Source: an uncultured Eubacteriales bacterium
GTDB taxonomy: Bacteria; Bacillota_A; Clostridia; Christensenellales; Aristaeellaceae
Direction: 5' to 3'
Length of the DNA stretch: 15,655 nucleotides
Assembly (NCBI GenBank): GCA_900313545.1
Contig: OMRS01000095.1
Coordinates: forward strand, 1 to 15,655
Under the pieces are notes generated by a model. That model made no database searches and was not told the origin of the DNA. It saw nothing but the letters and a program-made list of their open reading frames with translations. Each line of letters starts with the position of its first letter. Within the stretch, counting starts at the first letter, position 1. Below are positions 7,113-15,177 of this stretch, piece after piece. The position numbers were made by a program, and so were the translations under genes.

Positions 7113-9009
7113 TCCAGAGGCCAGAGTCCTCCGGCACAACATCTGGAAAGTGATCCGTACGATTCTGCAGCTGGTGATTATCGTCGTGGTGGTACACCGT
7201 GTGGTTACGGTGGCTTTGACCCCTTTGGATGAGGCAAAGCAGGGGCATCCCACCGCGATGACCAGTTCCGCCGACCTGGCCTGGATGAACGGACTTGCGC
7301 GTTCCGTGGAGTTCCCCAAACGCACGGACGGAAGCACTTTTATCGCCATTTCCTACAACGGCCTGATGCCCGGTGAGAAGCTGCACAGCTCCATTGTCAG
7401 CGTTTCCTCCTATGAGGAGCAGCTCAAGGCCCTGCACAATTCGGGTTATGTGACCATCAGCCAGCAGGATGTGCTGAACTTCTACAATGCGGGGGTGCCG
7501 CTGCCCAACAAGGCCATGTTGCTCATCTTTGAGGACGGCATCTACGAGACCATCGAGCTGGCGGAGCCTGCCCTGAGGGAATTCAACTATCTGGCCACCG
7601 AATGCTCCTTTGCGGAAATGCTCAAGACGGAGGGGCACCGGTACATGACCATGGAGGAAATCCGCAAGCTGAACAACAACACCTACTGGGAGAATGGTTC
7701 AAACGGTTTCCGCCTGAAATACATCAACGTGTTCGACCGCTGGGCGAACTATTACGGACACATCGAGACCGATGAGTACCAGGAGATCCACAAGTATCTC
7801 CGGCGCGACTACAATCATTACCTCATGGACTTCCTGCGCGATGAGAACCGGGTGCGCCAGGAAAGCGAGGATGAGATGAAGGAGCGCATCCGCAAGGACT
7901 ATGACCTGATGGAATCCTATTACCGGGAGGCGGTGGGCTATGTGCCCACGCTGTATGTGCTCATGCACAGCAACACCCGGGCCTACGGCAATGATCCCCT
8001 GGTTTCCCTGGAGAACGAGGAGAACATCAAGCGGGTCTTCGGACTCAACTTCAACCGTCAGGGAACCTGCATCAACGAGCGTGAGTCCGGACCGTATGAC
8101 CTGAGCCGCCTGCAGTCGCGCAGCTACTTTTCCACCAATCACCTGATGATGCGCATCTGGGATGATACGGCGGATGATGTGACCTTCGTGGTGGGAGACC
8201 AGAAGGAAGCCGATGGCTGGCGCATTAACGGCGGTGTGGCGGAATTCAAGGATGACCGCCTGATCCTGACGACCTGTCCCTACGGGGAGGCGGTCATGCG
8301 AAGGAAGGATTTCTCCGCCCAGGACGTGGACATGACCGTGACGATGGAAGGCAATGTCATGGGATGCCAGAGCGTGGTGCTGCGGGCGGATGAGGAAGGC
8401 CGCGGCGTGGAGGTGGCGCTGGAAAACGGCGTGCTCATCGTGCGTGACCAGGGGAGGGTCCTGGAGTCGAAGTCCCTGCTGGAAATCGACGGAGGCCCCT
8501 TTGTCTCCGAGGAGGAAGAGCAGCTGGAGGGCCTGATTGCCCTGCAGAACGCCATCATCAAGTGGGACAAGGATCAGGTGAAGGTGGAAAAGGCCCGTGC
8601 GCGCCTCGATGAACTGATGACCAAAAGGGCGCCGTCCATTCCGGAGGGAGGGACTCCCTATATCCCTGAGCACGAACTGTCCGAGCGGGACAGCCGGACG
8701 CTGAACATCCTGCTTCAGGGCGGAGAACTGACCGTGACCCTGGGCGATGCGGTGATCTTTGAAAAACTGCGGGTCAGCTCCACCGGGTCCGGGCTGGAAT
8801 TTCATGCCGGTGTCTGGAAGGAAACGGAACGCTACAGCCAGACCAACCTGGCAGACGATGTGTATGATGCGGTCTTCATCCGGCCCAGGATCCGCGTGCC
8901 GGGAGAAGAGAAGGAACTGTACAGCTACACCAGCTTCCTGGATGAAACCAGGAGCGGTGCACAGGGACTCTTTGGAAAGGTTGTCCGGTCTGTGGAGAAG
9001 ATCTTCTGA
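7093..9009 (+). CDS. Membrane-anchored deacetylase-like protein with FEDG motif and C-terminal beta-rich domain
   Basis: 638 residues. The start is TTG at 7093, with GGAGG eight bases upstream and a 20-base overlap with the synthase gene. A basic N-terminus and one membrane helix (about 18-42) anchor an extracytoplasmic protein. Residues about 80-350 follow the NodB/PgaB-type fold (SYEEQLKALHNSGYVTIS, then LPNKAMLLIFEDG). The first catalytic Asp of TFDD is Glu (FEDG, 146-149) and the zinc-binding His region is GSNGFRL (202-208). The consistent WENGSNGFR and YINVFDRW sections look like a conserved subfamily signature rather than random decay. Residues about 365-610 resemble a concanavalin A/LamG-like beta sandwich (WRINGGVAEF, then VVLRADEEGRGVEVAL), interrupted by a charged helical insert at about 474-520. 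It may bind or guide polymer, or be an altered hydrolase. It sits directly after the synthase, so a shared role is very likely. Confidence 0.8.
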   Translation: MSRKRPDPEARVLRHNIWKVIRTILQLVIIVVVVHRVVTVALTPLDEAKQGHPTAMTSSADLAWMNGLARSVEFPKRTDGSTFIAISYNGLMPGEKLHSSIVSVSSYEEQLKALHNSGYVTISQQDVLNFYNAGVPLPNKAMLLIFEDGIYETIELAEPALREFNYLATECSFAEMLKTEGHRYMTMEEIRKLNNNTYWENGSNGFRLKYINVFDRWANYYGHIETDEYQEIHKYLRRDYNHYLMDFLRDENRVRQESEDEMKERIRKDYDLMESYYREAVGYVPTLYVLMHSNTRAYGNDPLVSLENEENIKRVFGLNFNRQGTCINERESGPYDLSRLQSRSYFSTNHLMMRIWDDTADDVTFVVGDQKEADGWRINGGVAEFKDDRLILTTCPYGEAVMRRKDFSAQDVDMTVTMEGNVMGCQSVVLRADEEGRGVEVALENGVLIVRDQGRVLESKSLLEIDGGPFVSEEEEQLEGLIALQNAIIKWDKDQVKVEKARARLDELMTKRAPSIPEGGTPYIPEHELSERDSRTLNILLQGGELTVTLGDAVIFEKLRVSSTGSGLEFHAGVWKETERYSQTNLADDVYDAVFIRPRIRVPGEEKELYSYTSFLDETRSGAQGLFGKVVRSVEKIF

Positions 9010-9056
9010 TCCGGCGGAGCACGCGGGAAACAGGAGAAAAAGGAAAGGAACCATCG

Positions 9057-10751
9057 ATGAAAGGTATTGCTAAGCAGCTGCTGACGTCATGCATCCTGCT
9101 GGTGTTTATCCTGGGCTGTGTGTTTGCAGGATTCTATGTACTGGATCATCCGGTCAGCCTGCCCTTCAGCAGACAGTATCATGCGGTCACGCTGCCGCCG
9201 GGGACCCCGATTCCCGCAGGCACGCCGGCGCCGACGGAAGTGCCGGCCAGCATGGTGGAACCCCTCTCCCAGGTGAGGACCTGTGAAGAGGCGGTCAGCT
9301 TCATCTTTGCGGGGGTCCCGGAAAGCCAGGAGCTGGAAGCGCTGCTCAAGGTGCTGGAGGGAATCGAGGGCCGGGGCGTGTTTCTGGTGTCCCGGTCGGA
9401 CCTGGAAAAGAAACAGGAGGGGGTTGCACGCATTGCCGGTGCGGGTCATGAACTGGGAATGCTTGTTCAGCAGGGAGAATTTGACAATGATCTGACGACC
9501 GGTCTGGCGGCGCTTTCCGAAATGGAGGAGCAGCTGCACGCCCTGGGCGTTCAGGGCAAGCCGGTTCTCATGCAGTACTACGGAAAGGCGGACAGCTTTA
9601 CCCGCAAGCTGGCGGGCGCGGGCGGCTATCTGCTGGTCCAGCCCGGACGGGAAATGGCCCGGGTGGAAAGCTCGCGCTCGAACAACGCGGCACAGGTGCT
9701 CCAGCATGAATTCCCGGAGGACCGGGGGGTGCTTCAGCGGGGTGAACTGGTGCTCTTCCGCACGGGAACCTTCCGTGCCGGAAGCAGCGTGCTGCCGGAG
9801 CTCGTGCTGAAGGTGGCCACAGAGCGAAACGTCTATCCGGTCAAGAGCGTCCGCGACATTCTGGCCAATGAGGGGGCGTGCTATACCTATCCCCTGCCTG
9901 AAAAGGACATCCTGCCCCAGGTGAAGGGAAAGATCCATGCGGGACAGCTGAAGGAGGACCTGATGGAGGTGGCCTCCGAGCGCTATATCGGCATCGACTG
10001 GGTGAGCAATCTGGGGATGCTGCCCGGATTCAACGGAAGTGAAGTCTCGAAACTGGATCACAGGGGAAGGGTGAAGGGCGCGGATAACCAGGTGTTCCTG
10101 ACCTTTGACGACTGGGGCACTGACGTGTCCATCACCAGACTGCTGCGGATACTGCGCAAGTACAATGCGAAGGCCACTTTCTTTGTCCGCACCCAGTATG
10201 TGCCGATCAACCCCAACCTGCTGCGGGGCATTGCGGCGGAGGGACATACCATCGCCAGCCATACGTGCCACCAGCTGCCCCTCTCGCATGACAGCAACGG
10301 GAAGGGCTTCAGGTACGTGGAGATCACGGACGAGGAAGCGGTGGAGCTGGGGAAGGATCTGGACCTTGCCTATAATGAGATGGCTTCCATCGTGGGGGAC
10401 ATGCATCACGGGAACCTTCCCTCCCTGTCGACACTGTTCCGTCCGCCGACGCTGGCGGTGAGCAAAAAGGGGATGCAGGTGGTCTTCGACCACGGACACA
10501 GCTACTGCGTGTCCGGAACGTATACCACGCAGGACTACAAGGCCACTTCCGCGGAAAGCCTGATGAGATCGATGGCGGTACACACATCAAACGGCGCGAT
10601 TCTCATCATGCATATGACCGAAAACAGCGCCTACACGGCGGAGGCGCTGGAGATGTACCTCAAGAAAATGACCAAGGAACATCCGGAATACAGATTTGTG
10701 GGACTGGATGAGGTGCTCAGCGACAGTCAAAGCCGGCTGAGCCCCTTCTGA
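9057..10751 (+). CDS. Polysaccharide deacetylase (NodB family), membrane-anchored, two NodB-like domains
   Basis: 564 residues; ATG 9057 preceded by an AGGAAAGGA-type site, 47 bases after the previous gene. A hydrophobic segment at about 8-28 lacks a clear cleavage site, so it is probably an N-terminal anchor; a Pro/Thr-rich linker follows to about residue 70. Residues about 78-270 resemble a decayed NodB domain (AVSFIFAGV, then AGHELGMLV) without metal ligands. Residues about 343-555 are a largely intact domain: TFDD (349-352), SHTCHQLPL (401-409), FRPP (461-464) and LIMHM near 516-520. The His motif reads H-T-C-H rather than the common H-T-x-x-H, a variant to note. NodB enzymes remove N-acetyl (or O-acetyl) groups from chitin-like polymers using a metal ion. 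As last gene of the operon it is the best candidate to deacetylate the synthase product outside the cell. This is the only member of the set likely to be an active enzyme. Confidence 0.88.
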   Translation: MKGIAKQLLTSCILLVFILGCVFAGFYVLDHPVSLPFSRQYHAVTLPPGTPIPAGTPAPTEVPASMVEPLSQVRTCEEAVSFIFAGVPESQELEALLKVLEGIEGRGVFLVSRSDLEKKQEGVARIAGAGHELGMLVQQGEFDNDLTTGLAALSEMEEQLHALGVQGKPVLMQYYGKADSFTRKLAGAGGYLLVQPGREMARVESSRSNNAAQVLQHEFPEDRGVLQRGELVLFRTGTFRAGSSVLPELVLKVATERNVYPVKSVRDILANEGACYTYPLPEKDILPQVKGKIHAGQLKEDLMEVASERYIGIDWVSNLGMLPGFNGSEVSKLDHRGRVKGADNQVFLTFDDWGTDVSITRLLRILRKYNAKATFFVRTQYVPINPNLLRGIAAEGHTIASHTCHQLPLSHDSNGKGFRYVEITDEEAVELGKDLDLAYNEMASIVGDMHHGNLPSLSTLFRPPTLAVSKKGMQVVFDHGHSYCVSGTYTTQDYKATSAESLMRSMAVHTSNGAILIMHMTENSAYTAEALEMYLKKMTKEHPEYRFVGLDEVLSDSQSRLSPF

Positions 10752-10806
10752 GCGGTTGCTGAATTGTCACAAGGCGCAGACAAAAGAGGCTGCAGGGGAA
10801 AACCTG

Positions 10807-10815
10807 TGGTATAAT
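10807..10815 (+). promoter_or_regulatory. Extended -10 promoter upstream of the transposase-like gene
   Basis: TGGTATAAT gives a perfect TATAAT at 10810-10815 with the TGn extension. No good TTGACA match lies 16-18 bases upstream, as is common for extended -10 promoters. It lies in a 183-base gap after the polysaccharide operon and about 120 bases before the next ATG, so the 10935-13543 genes can be transcribed separately. The leader holds a small GC-rich inverted repeat near 10890-10910 (CCCGG / CCGGG). Confidence 0.6.
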
Positions 10816-10934
10816 ATCCGGCAGAAAGGGTCTGGCTGGAAGTACCTCATTATTCCCCATCCGATACGCTTTCCCCCATTTGGAGGAGCTCCCCCGGGAA
10901 CGAATCCGGGCAGAATTGAAGGAGGATATGAGGA

Positions 10935-11999
10935 ATGGCATCAAGTCCAGAATCCAGAGATGCTGTGAAACGGATCCTGCTGGATCTTCGACCCTATCTC
11001 AACGAAAGGCAGAAGCGCCTGCTTTACGGCAGCGCGGCAGCGGCGCTGGGCTATGGGGGGATGGCCTTTGTCAAGGAGGTCACCGGTTCTGCAAGGGGAA
11101 CCATCCGCTCCGGAATGGAGGAACTGGCAGCTTCCGGGACTGACGGGGATCAGAAACAGTCCCGCGTGCGGCGCAAGGGCGCAGGACGCAAGGGCGCATG
11201 CGAAAAGTATCCCAATCTGCATGAGGTTCTCGAGAAGATCATCCGCAGGAGCGGCGAAGGAAATGAGGTTCCGCTTTCCTGGACGACCATGAGTCTGCGC
11301 AAAATGGACGAGGAGCTCCGTGCAGAAAAAATCAATGTCAGCCTGAATGTCATTTCAAGGGAACTGGAGACTTTGGGATACAGCAAGACCCTGAACCGGA
11401 AAACGACGCTCTCCGGGCGGGATATCTCTGAGAAGGAGGTTCAGTTCCGTCTGATCAACCAGACGGCATCGGACTTCCTGGCCGCGGGAGAACCTGTGGT
11501 CTTTCTGGATACTCTGGATCAGCATGCCATTGAAAGGGACGGGCCGGGCGTGCAATGGGCGGCACTGGACGCCGGACTGGACCCGCGGGAAACGGCGGGG
11601 GAAAGTCTCAGACAATGGTGGCTGCGCATTGGAAAGCGGGATTTTCCGGAGGCGAAAAAGCTGTATGTGGTCTGCAATGGCGAGGGAAAACGGGTCAACC
11701 GCGGCAAGCGCAGCGAGCTGATTGTTCAGGCGATGGCAGAGGAGGAAAAGCTGGACATCCTGGTTTCCCTTTTTCCTTCCGGCACAACCAGATGGAACCG
11801 GATTGCCAGCCGGCTTTTGTGCGGTATCTCAAAGGACGGTCAGCAGCCCCGCATCCTCGATGTGACCGCATATGGCATGAGACCGGAGACGACGGCTTCA
11901 GGGGCGGAAAAGGCGGAAAGGAAGGCGCAGCTTCAAAAGACCATCGAGGCTGTCTCTGCGAAGAAGCCATGGAACCAGTTGATTGTGGCAGGATACTGA
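10935..11999 (+). CDS. ISAzo13-type transposase homologue without catalytic triad, likely domesticated
   Basis: 354 residues; ATG 10935, with AAGGAGG nine bases upstream. An out-of-frame ATG at 10928 is not used. The N-terminal part (NERQKRLLYGSAAAALGYGG, VTGSARGTIRSGMEEL, RVRRKGAGRK) matches the DNA-binding region of ISAzo13-family transposases. LSWTTMSLRKMDEEL, LETLGYSKTLNRKT and EKEVQFRLIN match the following section. The catalytic core is altered. Asp192 (VVFLDT) is kept; the second Asp, normally in LxITADGGG, is Asn248 (LYVVCNGEG); the Glu of GTSKWNxIEHRL is Ala291 (GTTRWNRIASRL). About 50 residues are missing between 208 and 222 compared with the family. The frame is open throughout, the ribosome site is good, and I see no flanking terminal repeats or target duplication. 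This fits an exapted DNA-binding protein rather than a mobile element. It stands 53 bases before the PPK2 gene. Confidence 0.85.
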   Translation: MASSPESRDAVKRILLDLRPYLNERQKRLLYGSAAAALGYGGMAFVKEVTGSARGTIRSGMEELAASGTDGDQKQSRVRRKGAGRKGACEKYPNLHEVLEKIIRRSGEGNEVPLSWTTMSLRKMDEELRAEKINVSLNVISRELETLGYSKTLNRKTTLSGRDISEKEVQFRLINQTASDFLAAGEPVVFLDTLDQHAIERDGPGVQWAALDAGLDPRETAGESLRQWWLRIGKRDFPEAKKLYVVCNGEGKRVNRGKRSELIVQAMAEEEKLDILVSLFPSGTTRWNRIASRLLCGISKDGQQPRILDVTAYGMRPETTASGAEKAERKAQLQKTIEAVSAKKPWNQLIVAGY

Positions 12000-12052
12000 A
12001 ACACCCGAAGAACGTGGCCGTGACAACGGCGCAAACAGAAGGAGGAGTGCCA

Positions 12053-13543
12053 ATGATCAAGGATTTTGAATGGAAGGGTGCCGAAGACAAGGAGAAGCTC
12101 AGCGAGGAGATCCGGAAGCTGAGAGAACAGCTGCTGGGACAGCAGCAGCAGATCCGGGACAAGAAACTGCCCATTCTTGTGCTGATTGAGGGATGGGCGG
12201 CTGCCGGAAAGGGAAGCCTGATCAATGAACTGATCCGGGAGATCGATCCCCGGTTCTACAACGTGACTTCTCCCGCGATCATTCCGGAGGAGGAGATGCG
12301 CTATCCCTTCCTGTATCCTTATGCCACCGCGATTCCTGAAAACGGAAAGATCATGTTCCTGGATTCGGGCTGGATGGAGAACACGGTGTGCAAGCTGCTG
12401 CACCGGGAGATCACCCGCCAGGAATACAAAAAGCGCATGCGCATGATCAATGAGTTTGAGCGCCAGCTTCGTGACGGCGGTTATCTTGTGCTGAAAATCT
12501 TCCTGCATATTCCCCGCAAGGACCAGAGGGAACGCATGGAAGGGCTGCTGTCAGACCATGACACCGCATGGCGGGTTTCTCCCCTGGACCTGTGGCAGAA
12601 CCGGGAATATGCCATCTTTGAAGAAGCCTATGACGAGTTCATGGAGAAGACCAACAAGACGATTCACTGGCATGTGATGGATGGCCGCCGCAAGAAGCTG
12701 GTCGTCCGGGATGCCCTGAAGCTGCTGGTGCGCAAGGTGGATACGGCGCTGAAGAACGGCAGATATGTGGGCGATCCCTTTGATGAGGACTTCCCGCTGC
12801 TCAAGATGCCCAAACTGAAGGATGTGGATCTGAGCCCGACGATCGGGGAAGAGGAGTACCGCAAGGAACTCAAGAAGCTGCAGAATCGCCTGGGCGAGCT
12901 GCACAACACCATCTATCGTCTCAAGATCCCGGTCATCCTCTGCTATGAGGGCTGGGACGCGGCCGGCAAGGGCGGCAACATCCGCCGGGTGGCCAGCCCG
13001 CTGGATCCCAGGGGCTTTGATGTATGGCCCATTGCCTCGCCGGAGCCCCATGAGCTGAACCGCCAGTACCTGTGGCGGTTCTGGACGCGGCTTCCCCGGA
13101 CCGGACACGTGTGCATCTTTGACCGCACCTGGTATGGACGGGTGATGGTGGAGCGTCTTGAGGGCTTCTGCAGCGAAAAGGACTGGAAGCGGGCCTACAA
13201 CGAGATCAATGAATTCGAGCGCCAGCTGACCGACTGGGGCGCCGTGGTGCTGAAGTTCTGGATCCACATCGACCAGCAGGTCCAGCTGGACCGCTTTACC
13301 GAGCGGCAGAACACGCCGGAGAAACAGTGGAAGATCACGGATGAGGACTGGCGCAACCGCGAGAAGTGGCCCCTCTATGAGGCGGCGGTGGACGAGATGA
13401 TCCGCAAGACCAGCACGGAAAACGCCCCCTGGCACATCATCGAATCCAATGACAAGCGGTATGCCCGCATCAAGGTGCTGCGCATTGTCATCGATGCTCT
13501 GGAAAAGGCCTGCGAAGAATATCTGGACAGGCTGCTGGAGTAG
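12053..13543 (+). CDS. ppk2: Two-domain polyphosphate kinase 2 (polyphosphate:AMP phosphotransferase type)
   Basis: 496 residues; ATG 12053 after GGAGGAG. There are two PPK2 (P-loop) domains in tandem, as in class II PPK2/PAP enzymes of about 475-500 residues, which transfer phosphate from polyphosphate to AMP in the cytoplasm. Domain 1 (about 38-235) has Walker A GWAAAGKGS (47-55), where the usual Asp of GWDAAGKG is Ala, and LDSGWMEN (103-110) in place of DRTWYxR, so it looks inactive, as is typical of the N-terminal half in this class. Domain 2 (about 290-490) is complete: GWDAAGKGG (300-308) and FDRTWYGR (356-363). Acidic residues and the closing helix (RIKVLRIVIDALEKA) are present. It probably shares a transcript with the transposase-like gene and ends 18 bases before a strong hairpin. 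The activity (AMP versus ADP as acceptor) is inferred from domain architecture. Confidence 0.93.
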   Translation: MIKDFEWKGAEDKEKLSEEIRKLREQLLGQQQQIRDKKLPILVLIEGWAAAGKGSLINELIREIDPRFYNVTSPAIIPEEEMRYPFLYPYATAIPENGKIMFLDSGWMENTVCKLLHREITRQEYKKRMRMINEFERQLRDGGYLVLKIFLHIPRKDQRERMEGLLSDHDTAWRVSPLDLWQNREYAIFEEAYDEFMEKTNKTIHWHVMDGRRKKLVVRDALKLLVRKVDTALKNGRYVGDPFDEDFPLLKMPKLKDVDLSPTIGEEEYRKELKKLQNRLGELHNTIYRLKIPVILCYEGWDAAGKGGNIRRVASPLDPRGFDVWPIASPEPHELNRQYLWRFWTRLPRTGHVCIFDRTWYGRVMVERLEGFCSEKDWKRAYNEINEFERQLTDWGAVVLKFWIHIDQQVQLDRFTERQNTPEKQWKITDEDWRNREKWPLYEAAVDEMIRKTSTENAPWHIIESNDKRYARIKVLRIVIDALEKACEEYLDRLLE

Positions 13544-13561
13544 GATATCAGAAAACAACAT

Positions 13562-13590
13562 GCACCCGGGAGAGATATTCTCCCGGGTGC
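13562..13590. terminator. Perfect 12-bp hairpin between convergent genes
   Basis: The arms 13562-13573 (GCACCCGGGAGA) and 13579-13590 are perfectly complementary around a 5-base loop. It lies between ppk2 (+) and the carboxypeptidase gene (-). On the + strand it is followed by only GTTCTTATG; on the - strand by ATGTTGTTTTCTG, which is somewhat T-richer. It probably ends transcription from both sides, though neither U tract is ideal. Confidence 0.8.
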
Positions 13591-13658
13591 GTTCTTATGT
13601 GCGGGGGCGGTCCCGGCGAAAGAGCCGACAAAGGGGCCGGGCCCTGGGGACGGGCGGA

Positions 13659-15098
13659 TCAGGTCAGGTACCTGGGGGGCTTCATGATGTGAACATCCTT
13701 CATCCTCGGGTGTTTCCTGCGATGCCGGATGATGCCGCAGATGACAAGCAGGGCGAGAAGAAGGATTCCGGCGGGCGGAACCAGCAGGTCCCAGGTGAAG
13801 CGGGGGAAGGGATTCTCATCGGCAGCGGTGTAGGCTTCGATCTGCTCCAGGGTCGGCGGGGCATTCTCTCTGGCGGCGATGGAACGCGTGGCCACCAGGT
13901 CGTATTGGGCGCTTCCCCGGTTGGCAGAGTAGAAGGTAAGCACGCCCATGACATCGCCCACATTGATGGGCGCCCGGAATTCACGGGTCCAGCTGACAGA
14001 GGAGACCTGAGAAAAGTTGTCCCTCAGGAAACTGATGTTGTCCCTGCGGCCGACGATGGTCATGTCCTTGGATTCGTCCTGGGCGCGGATGCCCAGGACG
14101 AGCTCTCCGTGATTGGAATCATTCAGGTCAAAGCCGGCGACTTCGATGACCCGGGGGTCCTCGGCGTAGAGAGCTTCCGGGGTAATGGACTCGATCTGCG
14201 TAAACCCGTAGCGGAAGAGTTTGGCGGTGTCCGTCCATCGTCCGGAGCGGGAGGAATAGAGAACCACGGAGATCAGCTCGATGCCGCCCCGCTTGGCCGC
14301 ACCGATAAAGCAGTAGCCGGCCTTGTTGGTCATGCCGGTTTTGATGCCGATGCAGTCCGGGAAATAATAGTCGCTCTCAGGGTCCAGAATCAGGGTGCCG
14401 CCCACCAGCGTGCGGGCGGGATGGCCGGTGCGGTTGTCGGGTCCGGTGGCCGGCATATTGTAGGTGTTGCTCCGGACAATGCTGCGGAAAGTCTCATTGT
14501 GCATGGCCGTGCGGGCGATGACGGACAGGTCCCGGGCCGTGGTGTAGTGGTTGGGATCATGAAGGCCGGCGGCATTGGTGAAATGGGTGCTGCCCGAGCA
14601 GCCCAGCATGGCTGCAGTGGAGTTCATGAGGTCTGCGAAGGCGGATTCGCTTCCGGAAATGTGCTCGGCCAGGGCATAGGCGCCCTCGTTGCCGGAGCGT
14701 ACCAGGGTGGCGGAAATGAGGTCCAGGATGTTGATCTCTTCACCGACGGAAATGGGAATGGTCTGGTATCCCCGGGGGACGGAGGCAAGGGCCTCCGAAG
14801 AAACGGTCACCACGTCATTCTCAAGATCCGCCATCTGCAGGGCGATGTAGGCGGTGAGCATCTTGGTGGTCGAGGCGGGGTACATGACCTCATCCGCGTT
14901 TTTTTCAAAGAGGACATCCCCTGATTCCGCCTCAATCAGGATGGCGCTGCGCGCATAGAGCATCTCTGGGTCCAGCAGTTCCGGATGACGTTCATCCCAT
15001 TCAATGGCTCCGGGAGGAAGCGTCGGGGGAATAAAGACGTCTTCGGGATCCTCCGGGGATTCCGCGGGGGAAGAGGCGGACAGGCACAGCAGCATCAT
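13659..15098 (-). CDS. D-alanyl-D-alanine carboxypeptidase (peptidase S11, DacF/PBP5 type)
   Basis: 479 residues from the ATG at 15098. It removes the terminal D-Ala from peptidoglycan stem peptides outside the cell. All active-site motifs are present: STTK (76-79, nucleophile Ser), SGN (135-137) and KTG (253-255). A PBP5-C-like beta domain follows (about 275-385), then a membrane helix near the C-terminus (PPAGILLLALLVICGII) and a basic tail. The ATG at 15098 leaves a truncated signal peptide without positive residues. In the same frame, upstream, a CTG at 15128 would add LKRLFALLLC, restore a classic signal sequence, and lies just after AAAGGGGGGAG. A non-ATG start at 15128 (or 15119) is therefore more likely biologically; the ATG is kept here as the conservative call. 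A stop at 15144-15146 limits the frame. It is convergent with ppk2 and has its own promoter. Confidence 0.93.
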   Translation of the reverse strand: MMLLCLSASSPAESPEDPEDVFIPPTLPPGAIEWDERHPELLDPEMLYARSAILIEAESGDVLFEKNADEVMYPASTTKMLTAYIALQMADLENDVVTVSSEALASVPRGYQTIPISVGEEINILDLISATLVRSGNEGAYALAEHISGSESAFADLMNSTAAMLGCSGSTHFTNAAGLHDPNHYTTARDLSVIARTAMHNETFRSIVRSNTYNMPATGPDNRTGHPARTLVGGTLILDPESDYYFPDCIGIKTGMTNKAGYCFIGAAKRGGIELISVVLYSSRSGRWTDTAKLFRYGFTQIESITPEALYAEDPRVIEVAGFDLNDSNHGELVLGIRAQDESKDMTIVGRRDNISFLRDNFSQVSSVSWTREFRAPINVGDVMGVLTFYSANRGSAQYDLVATRSIAARENAPPTLEQIEAYTAADENPFPRFTWDLLVPPAGILLLALLVICGIIRHRRKHPRMKDVHIMKPPRYLT

Positions 15099-15177
15099 GC
15101 ACAGCAGCAGCGCAAACAGTCGTTTCAGGCGTCTCCCCCCTTTCTAGAGCCCAGTAAATCCATGATAAACGAGGGTA

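Noticed and set aside
1895..7349. Very long - strand frames at 1895-3910 and 5154-7349
   Set aside because: They mirror the coiled-coil and synthase genes, have Leu/His/Arg-rich composition and lack domain motifs, whereas the + strand frames have clear families.
10700..10775. Possible terminator at the end of the polysaccharide operon
   Set aside because: Only short imperfect complementarity and no T run, so I do not call it.
10756..11143. Small + strand frames before and over the start of the transposase-like gene
   Set aside because: The 10928 ATG is too close to the AGGAGG site and leads into a frame without family similarity; the 10935 frame matches ISAzo13 proteins along its length.
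13449..14924. 491-codon + strand frame overlapping the carboxypeptidase gene
   Set aside because: The opposite strand carries STTK, SGN and KTG motifs. The + frame is Gly/Asp/Val-rich with no family signal and runs through the terminator hairpin.
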